Positions 1 to 6,479 of a stretch of 9,735 nt of DNA are shown in pieces (positions within the stretch are counted from its first letter, which is position 1; each line of letters starts with the position of its first letter). The position numbers and the translations under genes were made by a program. Below the pieces are notes generated by a model that ran no database searches, was not told where the DNA came from, and saw nothing but the letters and a program-made list of their open reading frames with translations. This DNA comes from an uncultured Prevotella sp. (lineage in GTDB: Bacteria; Bacteroidota; Bacteroidia; Bacteroidales; Bacteroidaceae): contig CALBJK010000207.1 of the NCBI GenBank assembly GCA_937892695.1, forward strand, positions 1 through 9,735, written 5' to 3'.

Positions 1-1144
1 ATACAACACGCTCCCTATTCTGTGGCACCCCATAATTGGAGGACAACAAAACGAGGGGTTCGCTAATGTTGTAAAGACGGATTCCTTTTAATAGTTTTTC
101 AAGGAAATTCAGCTCGACAGTTTTGCCGGAAAGCTGTTCACGTACAAAGTCAATACACTCGTCAAATGTTGATGTTAGTATTTCAAGCGACTTCTTCAGG
201 GCCTGCGCATCGTCCTCACAACCTCCATCCATTTTTGTCACGGTATCAATGGCATTCAATATATTTTCAAGAATACTTTCTTCAGAGATAGCTTCGATGA
301 TGGCATTATAGCTGTCAACAAACGAGTCGTTGTCAATATGGCTTGCCGTCTTCAGTTGTATTACTTGCTTTCGTATATCGTCACGATGCTTTTTGTCTTT
401 AAGCAGCAGCAAGCCGTGGCGAATGGTGTTCACTGAAACATCGCTTTTACTTACGTTATAAGGCAATTGCTTTGTTACATTCTTCAGTTGCTGGTCTAAA
501 TTGGCGAAATAGTTGTCATACAATTTATCCAAATCTGCATTGGAATCCTCCATGCACATCTTGGTATAGAGGCACATGTAAAGAGACGAATCCAAACGAT
601 GCTTTAAATTCTCATCCAGAAACGACAATAGTCCGCCAATTTTCATGTCATCAACGATGGAGCGAATCTCTCTCAAAATGCGTTCCTTTATGCGTCCTTC
701 ATCCTTGGTAAGGATGCCTTTCACATTCTCCATGATAAAATATTTAGGGCGCAACGCCTTTATCACTTTCAGATAGTGATAAAACAAGTCATCACGCTTG
801 TCGAGTTTCTTTCTTCTTCCAGCCAAGCTGAAAGACTGGCAACTCGGGCCACCCGTGATTACATCTATTTCCTGTCCGTGTAGCCGCTGTAAAAGATTAG
901 GAAGAAATGAATCCTCCATAATGTCTTGACACATAAAGTCAGTATCAAGCCCCAACATCTTGTTGTATCTCACGCGATGGGTAAGTTCGCAGTTCTCGTT
1001 GATGTCGCTTGCGAGACGAAAGTCATAATACTTGTCGTCTGTATATGCTTGCATGAACCCTTCGCTGAAGCCTCCTGCTCCAGCAAAGAGATCAAGATAT
1101 TTAATGCTTTTTCGGCTTGCTATAAATTCTTTCTTTTCTGCCAT
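1..1144 (-). CDS. DNA (cytosine-5) methyltransferase, 3' end outside window
   Basis: Transfers a methyl group from S-adenosylmethionine to C5 of cytosine in a specific DNA site. The frame is open for 381 codons from the ATG at 1144 to the window edge. Visible C5-methylase motifs, in order: motif I DLFAGAGGFSEGF (about residues 18-30), motif IV GGPSCQSFSLAG with catalytic Cys102, motif VI ENVKG (139-143), and motif VIII YGVPQNRERVV (371-381). Motifs IX-X and the target recognition domain lie beyond the left edge, so specificity cannot be read. Between motifs VI and VIII there are about 227 residues, far more than the roughly 40 of compact enzymes such as M.HhaI; the extra part looks helical and charged (for example the stretch after TKDEGRIKERILREI). 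The gene lies 11 nt downstream of a ruined XRE regulator, suggesting a former regulator-methylase operon. No Shine-Dalgarno is seen. Whether a restriction enzyme partner exists is unknown from this window. Confidence 0.95.
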   Translation of the reverse strand, partial: MAEKKEFIASRKSIKYLDLFAGAGGFSEGFMQAYTDDKYYDFRLASDINENCELTHRVRYNKMLGLDTDFMCQDIMEDSFLPNLLQRLHGQEIDVITGGPSCQSFSLAGRRKKLDKRDDLFYHYLKVIKALRPKYFIMENVKGILTKDEGRIKERILREIRSIVDDMKIGGLLSFLDENLKHRLDSSLYMCLYTKMCMEDSNADLDKLYDNYFANLDQQLKNVTKQLPYNVSKSDVSVNTIRHGLLLLKDKKHRDDIRKQVIQLKTASHIDNDSFVDSYNAIIEAISEESILENILNAIDTVTKMDGGCEDDAQALKKSLEILTSTFDECIDFVREQLSGKTVELNFLEKLLKGIRLYNISEPLVLLSSNYGVPQNRERVV

Positions 1145-1155
1145 GATAAAAAATC

Positions 1156-1330
1156 TCAATCGTTCTTTTTCAAAAATTCCGCCCTTAAAAGTTCGGTATA
1201 TTCAGGAGGGCTTCGAGTTAGGGTTGCAAGGTGTCGGCACACCATTTTGAGACTGTGCAATGGTCTTTTCCAAGTACTCCGCCAACCATTTGTTGGTGTT
1301 CTTCTTTTCTGCAAGCACCACCTTTATGCT
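1156..1330 (-). pseudogene. Broken XRE-family helix-turn-helix regulator
   Basis: Remnant of a small (about 60-70 aa) Cro/C1-type DNA-binding protein, readable only by joining three frames. The first block, 1330-1265, reads SIKVVLAEKKNTNKWLAEYLEK. A one-base loss near 1264 shifts to HCTVSKWCADTLQP (1262-1221), which is followed by a TAA stop at 1220-1218 and then LEALLNI (1217-1197). A deletion of roughly ten codons plus a second shift leads to ELLRAEFLKKND and the natural TGA at 1158-1156. Together these match the recognisable Bacteroidetes pattern of K-V-L-A-E-K, T-N-K-W-L-A-E, T-V-S-K-W-C and LE-LL-I. The start codon is missing, replaced by the end of the IS remnant. It sits immediately upstream of the methyltransferase and may have been its controller; that role is inference. 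Confidence 0.75.
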
Positions 1331-1990
1331 AGTTAGTGTCCACTATATTAATAAATAGCCATAAATGCAAAACGGCGGTCTCTATACCTTCAATGGCATC
1401 TGTCCATAAATTGAGCCAAAATTCGAATAAAAGTTCCCTATGGAACTTCATCACGTTCTTGACAAAGTAGCACATTCCTGTCCAGCATTCTGCTGTTTCT
1501 GGAAGCTTGACCCTGATGTTGTTGGTCCGATATATTCTCTTGCCTGTGCCGAAAGAGCATTCGACTTCGTTTCGTTCCCCGACGGCCTTGGTCATCTTCT
1601 CGAGATATTCGGGCTTCTGGTTTCCTTTGGCGGTCGGCCCAGCGGTTTGCAGTAAGTCTTCGTCTCATACTCTTTGAGCACTTTCCTATTCGCCTTACTC
1701 ATGTAGATTTTGTCTGCAAGAATGGTAGTGGGAAGGTATCCAAAACGTTCTTTGAAAGGCCGGATCTGCAGTGAGAGGTTGGATCTTTCATTGTAGGCAT
1801 CCCAACTGTGATTGTCTATAAAGGTGTATCCTTCATAAACGGCTGCATCTATCTTCGCTCCGAACTCTGTCGGAGTTTTTGACTTGCCTCTGACTATAGG
1901 CCGCACGTGCGGCTTGAAGATGCTGAATATTCGGCCTTTGCATTGATGCTTCTTCCCTTCAAGCATCTCCGACTGCTGGGAATAAATATC
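1329..1990 (-). pseudogene. Transposase C-terminal half, frameshifted
   Basis: Homologous to the C-terminal catalytic half of a long DDE transposase of the IS4/IS5 superfamily. The frame is open from about 1990 (DIYSQQSEMLEG, then the block FKPHVRPIVRGK, EFGAKID, ILADKIY with a likely catalytic Asp, and LGRPPKE). Near 1619-1626 one base appears lost from an A run: the original frame ends at 1592 after a spurious tail, while the next frame continues as NQKPEYLEKMTKAVGERNE, then ECSFGTGKR and MCYFVKNVMKF. The second block reads through the left inverted repeat and stops at a TAG (1331-1329) formed with flanking sequence. An in-frame TAA at 1993-1991 lies directly upstream, and the N-terminal half (first catalytic Asp) is absent. 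The protein cannot be an active transposase. Confidence 0.8.
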
Positions 1991-2020
1991 TTATAGTTGT
2001 GATTTATTCAGTGAACACTA
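1334..2020 (-). mobile_element. Internally deleted IS remnant (IS5-like)
   Basis: The element is bounded by terminal inverted repeats: TAGTGTCCACT starting at 1334 and, on the opposite strand from 2020, TAGTGTTCACT (10 of 11 bases identical), both followed inward by an AATAAAT stretch. It carries only the C-terminal half of a DDE transposase on the minus strand. At 687 bp it is under half of what a full element with a roughly 450-550 aa transposase would need, so the N-terminal half has been lost just inside the right end. No target-site duplication is evident: the left flank ends GCTAGT and the right flank begins TTTACA. This suggests later rearrangement, or a family whose duplication I cannot see. 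Family assignment rests on transposase sequence recall (IS5 or IS1182 type) and is tentative. Confidence 0.7.
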
Positions 2021-2129
2021 TTTACAAGCATCCTTCAGTAGAGACGCACCTAAGTGTCGTCTCTGTACGTCGGGGCATTTCTGTTCAATGTTGGCAGAAT
2101 GCGTACATTCGTTTTACCAGAATCATTTG
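2021..2129. other. Spacer between IS remnant and HU-related gene, no gene seen
   Basis: This 109-nt spacer holds a palindromic repeat at 2040-2064 (listed separately) and otherwise nothing I can assign. If the IS had inserted cleanly into the XRE gene, the start and promoter of that gene should lie here on the minus strand. I find neither a matching start nor a TAnnTTTG box, so the sequence right of the element was probably rearranged. Confidence 0.5.
2040..2064. repeat. Palindrome AGAGACG...CGTCTCT
   Basis: A 7-bp perfect stem, AGAGACG (2040-2046) with CGTCTCT (2058-2064), is extended inward by CAC/GTG around a CTAA loop with one unpaired base. It lies 66 nt beyond the stop of the HU-related gene and 20 nt from the IS right end. 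It could serve as a weak transcription end, but no T run follows on either strand. Similar GAGACGCAC palindromes recur between genes in other bacteria (from memory, not checked). Confidence 0.5.
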
Positions 2130-2744
2130 CTATTTCCCGTTTCTATTATTAAGAAAGTATACGGGCGAATTCTTTGCTCCGTCTTTTTTCAAGAACCCAG
2201 TATCAGTGAAGTGCTTGAGCCATTTCAGGGCAGTGTTCTGTCGTAGCTGGAACAACAGTTCCATGTCGCGCCTTGTGATGCAATTGTTTTCGGTCAGAAA
2301 GTCTTCAATCTTTGCTTTCAGATCGTTTTCGGTGTAACTTTGCGACCGTGTGGAAAAATCGGCTTTTGTAAAACGTGCCCTGTCCTTCACTTCATCGAGC
2401 AACGACGTTTCGGGGCGGAATTTTATGTTGCGCACGTTGATGTAGTCGCCGCGCATCTTTTCGATTGGCTTGCCTTCTGGTATGTCGGTGCTTACAGACA
2501 ATGAGAAGAAACCGATGTCGGGAATGTAGAACCTGTTGCCATTCGACAGCTCGTATATCATCTGTTGGCGCAATGCCGACAGCGTTGCCTTGATGTCCCC
2601 CTTTGTAAGCGAGCAGGAAGCCTGGATGTGCCCTTCAAGCTCATCTGCCGTCATTGGCGCATCTTGGAAAATGCGCGCAAAGTTACGTTCTTCGCCTGTT
2701 CCCTGCGAATTCTGTATTGAATGGATCTCATATTTTATGCTCAT
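2130..2744 (-). CDS. HU-related DNA-binding protein with C-terminal winged-helix-like extension
   Basis: Nucleoid-type DNA-binding protein of the HU-related group typical of Bacteroidetes. With the start at MSIKYEI (2744) it has 204 residues. Residues 1-125 follow the HU-related pattern: a beta start, a helical part (MTADELEGHI, DIKATLSALRQQM), then YIPDIGFFSLSVS and a basic arm ending in NIKFRPETSLLDEVK. Residues about 135-204 are an addition: YTENDLKAKIEDFL, then ITRRDMELLFQLRQNTALKW and a short beta-hairpin-like end, which looks like a winged helix. The upstream in-frame TTG at 2795 is rejected as start because MSIKYEI fits the family's beginning. A TAACTTTG box at 2828-2821 would leave a leader of about 70 nt. 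The target of the protein is unknown; it stands alone as a single gene. Confidence 0.85.
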   Translation of the reverse strand: MSIKYEIHSIQNSQGTGEERNFARIFQDAPMTADELEGHIQASCSLTKGDIKATLSALRQQMIYELSNGNRFYIPDIGFFSLSVSTDIPEGKPIEKMRGDYINVRNIKFRPETSLLDEVKDRARFTKADFSTRSQSYTENDLKAKIEDFLTENNCITRRDMELLFQLRQNTALKWLKHFTDTGFLKKDGAKNSPVYFLNNRNGK

Positions 2745-2820
2745 CGAGTTTTCTGGCTTTTCTGAAACATACGTGCAATCGTCATTTCCTTCCAAATTAC
2801 CGAGTGCAGCTTATCATTTG

Positions 2821-2828
2821 CAAAGTTA
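2821..2828 (-). promoter_or_regulatory. Promoter -7 box for HU-related gene
   Basis: On the minus strand the sequence is TAACTTTG, an exact match to the Bacteroidetes TAnnTTTG -7 element. A TTG lies 17 nt upstream, shorter than the usual 19-20 nt spacing, so only the -7 box is well supported. Transcription would start near 2814. Confidence 0.6.
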
Positions 2829-2950
2829 GGTATTTTCCGCTAAAACAAGCTGTTTTGTTGCGATGAAAAGTTATGCCAGTCGTATGTAATAGCCTGTTCT
2901 GTTATTGTATGACGGTCATGATGTGAGCTTGTAACGACCGTTATAAACAC

Positions 2951-2990
2951 GCATTCAGGACGTTCAATGTGTTTTGAACGACCGGAATGC
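2951..2990 (-). terminator. Long inverted repeat, likely terminator of the Omp28-like gene
   Basis: Arms GCATTCAGGACGTTCAA (2951-2967) and TTGAACGACCGGAATGC (2974-2990) pair over 17 positions with two mismatches around a short loop. The repeat lies about 115 nt past the stop of the minus-strand Omp28-like gene and upstream of the HU-related promoter. No clear T tract follows on the minus strand (GTGTTTATAAC), so it may be a factor-dependent end or an mRNA-stabilising structure. A smaller related stem, ACGGTC/GACCGT (about 2911-2940), lies beside it. The rest of 2829-3104 holds no gene. Confidence 0.5.
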
Positions 2991-3104
2991 AAATATTATT
3001 ACTGTGGTTTGTGATAACTTTACAGCTTGTTTTACATGATGTTCTGCTTTATGTCAGATCAGGATTCAAGCTATGTTTCTTATCCGACCAAGACAGTGCT
3101 GTCA

Positions 3105-5057
3105 CTATTTTACGATTGCTGATTTGTAAGTCTTGCCGTTTTTCTTCACGATGTAAATGCCTTTCCCCTTTTGTGTAGACAATACTTTCATGCCAGAAAG
3201 CGTGAAGTATTCGGCTGTGGCATTGTCTGCTTCGGTAGTGGTAGGGATGACTGTTTGGCCGATGCCGTCGGTACCAGCCGAGGGCATGTCGGTCATTGCC
3301 GAGTTGAGAACCGCGCAGTCGCTGTGATTTTCGCTGTTGTAGTTGTAGATGAATGCCACAACCTTCATGTCGGCTTGCTTCCACGATTTGTCTATGTCGA
3401 AACTGCATTGATAGGAATAGCTGTTGCCGTCCCATTCTACAGGTTCGCCCCATGTGCTGTTGTATGCTCTGACCACATGTTGGTGGACAAAGTCGCTTCC
3501 GCTCGGTCCGCTGTAATAGTTGGTCTGGTTGTGGGCTTTGATGTTGTCCTCTACGAGCAGTACGCATAGATGTGGATTTGAAGCCTGGAGTTCCGACTTC
3601 TCCCCGCTTACGTTTACGGTCAGTCTGTTGCTGTCATATCTGGTGTTTATTCCTACTGACACTAAGGCCGGAATGTTCATCATCGAGTTCCAGTATGCTT
3701 TCAGGTAGTCTGTACTTGCATTTTGAGGGGCGACAACGACGGTCTTTCCGTCTCCGTTGATGGCTGTGCTCCGGTCTATCATCAGAGCCGGGGCAAAATC
3801 GTCGGTCTGACCCTGAGCGTCTTTTTCAAAGAACCAAAGATAGTCGCGGTCGCATGGCTGTGTGAGCCAGTCTTCGCCGTAACCAGAATGACGGCTGACG
3901 TTGACGATGCGTCCGTTGCCGAAGCGTTCGTCTTGCAGAGCCTCCTCTATGCGCCGTGCCATTTCTGGACAGTTTCCGCATCCCTCGGTCGTAAATTCTT
4001 CGGTCAGGACATTATGGGTGAAATAGCGTGACACGGTCGTGAACTCGGCCTGTAGGGTGTTGTCCGTAGGATTGGCATCGTTCTTCCCGTCCGGATTGTC
4101 TACGGTTATAGTGGCATGGGTAGTGCCTGTTACCTTAACCGAAGGATTCAACTCTATACTGAAGTCGGCTGTAGCCCCACGAGCTACATTTACGTCGGCA
4201 TGACCGGTTGCTGTCTTGTCGCTTCCGTCGATAGTCATTCTCACGTTAAAACCTTTGATGTCAGCTGCGGCTATGTTCTTGACCGTTCCGCTCACTGTCA
4301 GTTTGCCTTCCTCCATGGAGTAATATACCGGCATGTTGACGTTCTTTAGCGATAGGTCGTACTGCGGAATGTTGTCGCCGTAGACGAGGGCTTGTATGCT
4401 CAGCACACCTTCCTGGCTGCGGTCTTTCCATGTAGCTGTTGAGCCGTCGGCTGCTGGCAACAGGACGAACAGTCCGTTCGATTCGCCCGGAGTAACTACG
4501 GACAGTCCGTCAGACGACGCTTTCTGGTGTATCGAATAGCCGATGTACAGTCCGTTGTGATTGTCTGCTTGTATGTCGAACGGCGTTGCCAGAGCCACTT
4601 CGTTCCAGTTGCTCGACAGTTTTGGGGTGGTCTTGGTCGTCACCAGTCCTTCGGCCAGATTCTCCCCGTCGAGCGAAGAGCGTATCCACACCCTCAGCGA
4701 GTCGATGTTCTGACGTGAGTTGATTCCGGCGCGAATGGCCTTGACGGTGTTTCCGGCGTAAGTGTTTATCGTGCCCGAGGGTATGAAGATGGCACCGCTG
4801 AGCCATGCGTTGCTTTTATTCGATGTGTATCCGCTTTTCGCGAGTGACGTTCCGTCACAGTATCCGAGCGCAAAGCTCGATGTCTGGGCCATTGTCCAAG
4901 TGGCGGTCGTCGCCATTGCGAGAATGGCCACGATGGTTTTTCGGCCTGATGTCAGTATTTGTGCTAACGCTTTACTCTCTATACGCTCCATTCGGGCAGA
5001 TGTGTGGTGTAATGAAAAAATGTGCATAAGTAGTGGTTTTGGTCGTATCTTGTCCAT
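3105..5057 (-). CDS. Exported Omp28-like protein with CxxC thioredoxin-type domain
   Basis: Secreted or outer-membrane-associated protein of the Omp28-related group of Bacteroidetes; its biochemical role is not established. Numbered from the ATG at 5057 (650 aa). A hydrophobic stretch TIVAILAMATTATWTMA (41-57) followed by Gln58 is a signal peptide. Residues 60-225 form a beta-rich domain with GYCDG near its start. Residues 233-340 look Ig-like (YDLSLKNV, KLTVSGTVKN, DNPDGKNDANPTDN). From about 345 the Omp28/thioredoxin-like part begins, with EEFTTEGCGNCPEMA placing a CGNC redox-type motif at Cys360/Cys363. The last 35 residues (YFTLSGMKVLS, then GKGIYIVKKNGKTYKS) are the beta-strand tail common on exported Bacteroidales proteins, compatible with type IX sorting or anchoring. 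Internal ATGs at 5024 and 4991 are possible starts; the one at 4991 gives a more usual 35-aa signal peptide. No Shine-Dalgarno decides between them. The gene is a single transcription unit. Confidence 0.85.
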   Translation of the reverse strand: MDKIRPKPLLMHIFSLHHTSARMERIESKALAQILTSGRKTIVAILAMATTATWTMAQTSSFALGYCDGTSLAKSGYTSNKSNAWLSGAIFIPSGTINTYAGNTVKAIRAGINSRQNIDSLRVWIRSSLDGENLAEGLVTTKTTPKLSSNWNEVALATPFDIQADNHNGLYIGYSIHQKASSDGLSVVTPGESNGLFVLLPAADGSTATWKDRSQEGVLSIQALVYGDNIPQYDLSLKNVNMPVYYSMEEGKLTVSGTVKNIAAADIKGFNVRMTIDGSDKTATGHADVNVARGATADFSIELNPSVKVTGTTHATITVDNPDGKNDANPTDNTLQAEFTTVSRYFTHNVLTEEFTTEGCGNCPEMARRIEEALQDERFGNGRIVNVSRHSGYGEDWLTQPCDRDYLWFFEKDAQGQTDDFAPALMIDRSTAINGDGKTVVVAPQNASTDYLKAYWNSMMNIPALVSVGINTRYDSNRLTVNVSGEKSELQASNPHLCVLLVEDNIKAHNQTNYYSGPSGSDFVHQHVVRAYNSTWGEPVEWDGNSYSYQCSFDIDKSWKQADMKVVAFIYNYNSENHSDCAVLNSAMTDMPSAGTDGIGQTVIPTTTEADNATAEYFTLSGMKVLSTQKGKGIYIVKKNGKTYKSAIVK

Positions 5058-5086
5058 ACAGTCTGTAGGACTTTGCTATTCCTGTA

Positions 5087-5094
5087 CAAAAGTA
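5087..5094 (-). promoter_or_regulatory. Promoter -7 box for Omp28-like gene
   Basis: The minus strand reads TACTTTTG, an exact TAnnTTTG match, about 30 nt before the ATG at 5057. No TTTG -33 box is found at the usual distance. A second TAnnTTTG match, TAGTTTTG, lies at 5165-5158. Both are followed by TAC, which produces the GTACAAAA repeats of this region. Confidence 0.55.
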
Positions 5095-5220
5095 ATGATA
5101 ATCTGCTTAACGGTTGCACTAATAAGGCATAAGTAAGTACAAAAACATGAAAATGTACAAAACTACTCGGTTTTTCTCACTTTCGTTCACTCCGTCTTCA
5201 TTGCTGTAACGAAAAAACAG

Positions 5221-5251
5221 TTGCTGATGTAGCCTAAAAACATTACTTTTG
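5221..5251 (+). promoter_or_regulatory. Promoter of GNAT-ogt operon
   Basis: TTG at 5221-5223 and TACTTTTG at 5244-5251 are separated by 20 nt, matching the Bacteroidetes -33/-7 layout. Transcription would start near 5257, about 100 nt before the preferred GNAT start codon. Confidence 0.65.
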
Positions 5252-5357
5252 CAGTGGCCGTACGCATTGTGTTTGGTAGGTTTATCCAATGGGTGCCTTT
5301 AAACAAGAACTATTATATAAGGTGTGTGTCGCAACTATGTGTTTATTTGATAGCAAG

Positions 5358-5867
5358 ATGGAAACAGAAAGAATATTACTCCGCCGTTGGCAGGAATCGG
5401 ATGCGGAGTCACTCTTCAGGTATGCCTCCGACCCTGACGTAGGTCCTCGTGCTGGGTGGACGGCGCATAAGTCGGTTGGAGATAGCTTGGAGATAATCAG
5501 AACATATTTTAATAATGATATGACATGGGCGATAGTCTTGAAGGAGATCGGCGAGCCTATCGGCTGCATTGGCTACTATACACACGAGACAAGCAATATC
5601 CCTATCGGGGAAGACGACTGCGAGGTTGGCTATTGGATAGGAAAGCCCTATTGGAACAAAGGCATCTGCACCGAAGCTTTGACGCTAATGCTTGACTACT
5701 GCATTCATGTGAAGCATTTCAAGCACATCTGGGCGGATCATTTTACAGGCAATCCTGCATCTGGAAGGGTTATGGAGAAATGCGGTTTCAAAGACACTGG
5801 CATGTTGAACAAATGCAGCCGGCTTGTAGGTGGAGACAAGGATATGGTCAAGGTGTTCCGGATATGA
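5358..5867 (+). CDS. GNAT-family N-acetyltransferase (RimJ/RimL-like)
   Basis: Acetyl-CoA-dependent acetyltransferase; the substrate cannot be told. From ATG 5358 it has 169 residues and begins METERILLRRW, the usual opening of this subgroup. This is why the in-frame ATG at 5289, with 23 extra residues unlike the family, is not chosen. Other family marks are WAIVLKEIGEPIGCIGYY (about 57-74, central strands), EVGYWIGKPYWNKGICTEAL (89-108, the acetyl-CoA pyrophosphate loop, here NKGIC in place of the common GKGYA), and NPASGRVMEKCGF (132-144), the conserved C-terminal motif. The relatives include ribosomal-protein and small-molecule acetyltransferases. The gene is first in an operon and its TGA overlaps the ATG of ogt (ATGA), so the two are probably translationally coupled. 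Confidence 0.88.
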   Translation: METERILLRRWQESDAESLFRYASDPDVGPRAGWTAHKSVGDSLEIIRTYFNNDMTWAIVLKEIGEPIGCIGYYTHETSNIPIGEDDCEVGYWIGKPYWNKGICTEALTLMLDYCIHVKHFKHIWADHFTGNPASGRVMEKCGFKDTGMLNKCSRLVGGDKDMVKVFRI

Positions 5868-6388
5868 ACGTAATAAGCACACAATATTATGATTCTCCAT
5901 GCGGAAGAATGATACTCGGAACGACCGACGGACGGCTCTGTCTGTGCGACTGGACAGTGGCAAAGCATAAGGAGATGTTGTTGAGACGGCTGGGAAAATA
6001 CTTTGATGCAACGTTCGTAGAACTTTCGTCTGACGTTCTGGATACGGCCAAACGTCAGCTCGACGAATATTTCGAGAAACGTAGGACGGTCTTCGACCTT
6101 CCGTTGGCTTTGGCCGGCACACCGTTTCAGAAGCGTGTGTGGGACGGATTGCTGAGTTTGTCATATTCGACGACTATATCATACGGCGAACTTGCCCGAC
6201 GTATTGGTTCTCCTAAAGCTGTCCGTGCCGTGGCATCGGCAGTGGGCGCAAACGCCATTGCCGTCATTATACCCTGCCACCGCATCGTCGGAGTCGACGG
6301 TTCGCTCACGGGCTTTGCCGGTGGACTGTCTGCCAAACGCTTCTTGTTGGAGCTGGAAAATAGAGCGGGCTGTCGTGAGCTGTTTTAA
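5864..6388 (+). CDS. ogt: Methylated-DNA--protein-cysteine S-methyltransferase
   Basis: Repairs O6-alkylguanine and O4-alkylthymine in DNA by irreversible transfer of the alkyl group to its own cysteine. The 174-aa protein starts at MNVISTQYYDSPCG and ends RELF. It has the acceptor motif IIPCHRIVGVDGSLTGFAGG (135-154) with acceptor Cys138, and the DNA-binding helix region around FQKRVW and ISYGELARRIGSPKAVRAVA (105-124, including the arginine that flips the damaged base). An N-terminal domain precedes it, as in Ogt/MGMT proteins, but there is no AraC-like Ada part. The ATG at 5864 overlaps the GNAT stop (ATGA). An in-frame ATG at 5780 lies inside the GNAT gene and adds residues foreign to the family. 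Cytoplasmic. Confidence 0.95.
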   Translation: MNVISTQYYDSPCGRMILGTTDGRLCLCDWTVAKHKEMLLRRLGKYFDATFVELSSDVLDTAKRQLDEYFEKRRTVFDLPLALAGTPFQKRVWDGLLSLSYSTTISYGELARRIGSPKAVRAVASAVGANAIAVIIPCHRIVGVDGSLTGFAGGLSAKRFLLELENRAGCRELF

Positions 6389-6390
6389 TT

Positions 6391-6420
6391 CGCTGTTTTC
6401 AAATGTTTTTTGGAAAACAG
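6391..6420. terminator. Hairpin between convergent ogt and pabA
   Basis: CTGTTTTC and GAAAACAG form an 8-bp stem just after the ogt stop, with further AAA/TTT pairing inside the loop. A second stem CACATC/GATGTG (6426-6455) follows. Lying between convergent genes, these could end transcription from both sides. There is no long T run after the plus-strand stem, so efficiency is uncertain. Confidence 0.5.
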
Positions 6421-6479
6421 ATAAACACATCTGATAAGCTTGTTTGACTGATGTGGTAGGAGGGCGCACGTTGCTGATT

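Larger units (their letters stand above)
5058..5357. other. Divergent regulatory region between Omp28-like gene and GNAT gene
   Basis: 300 nt with no credible gene. It contains minus-strand -7 boxes TACTTTTG (5094-5087) and TAGTTTTG (5165-5158), a plus-strand promoter (TTG at 5221, TACTTTTG at 5244-5251), and three direct copies of GTACAAAA at 5084, 5137 and 5155. An in-frame upstream ATG of the GNAT gene at 5289 also falls here but is not the likely start. Confidence 0.6.

Noticed and set aside
926..1336. 136-codon plus-strand frame opposite the methyltransferase and XRE remnant
   Set aside because: The minus strand there encodes clear methylase motif I and HTH blocks; the plus-strand product resembles nothing and spans three unrelated features.
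2745..2795. TTG start giving a longer HU-related protein
   Set aside because: The added residues do not fit the family, whose first strand begins at MSIKYEI.
3171..3569. 132-codon plus-strand frame
   Set aside because: It lies antisense within the well-supported Omp28-like gene and shows no domain pattern.
5685..6164. 159-codon minus-strand frame
   Set aside because: It lies opposite the GNAT and ogt genes, both confirmed by motifs, and has no recognisable content.
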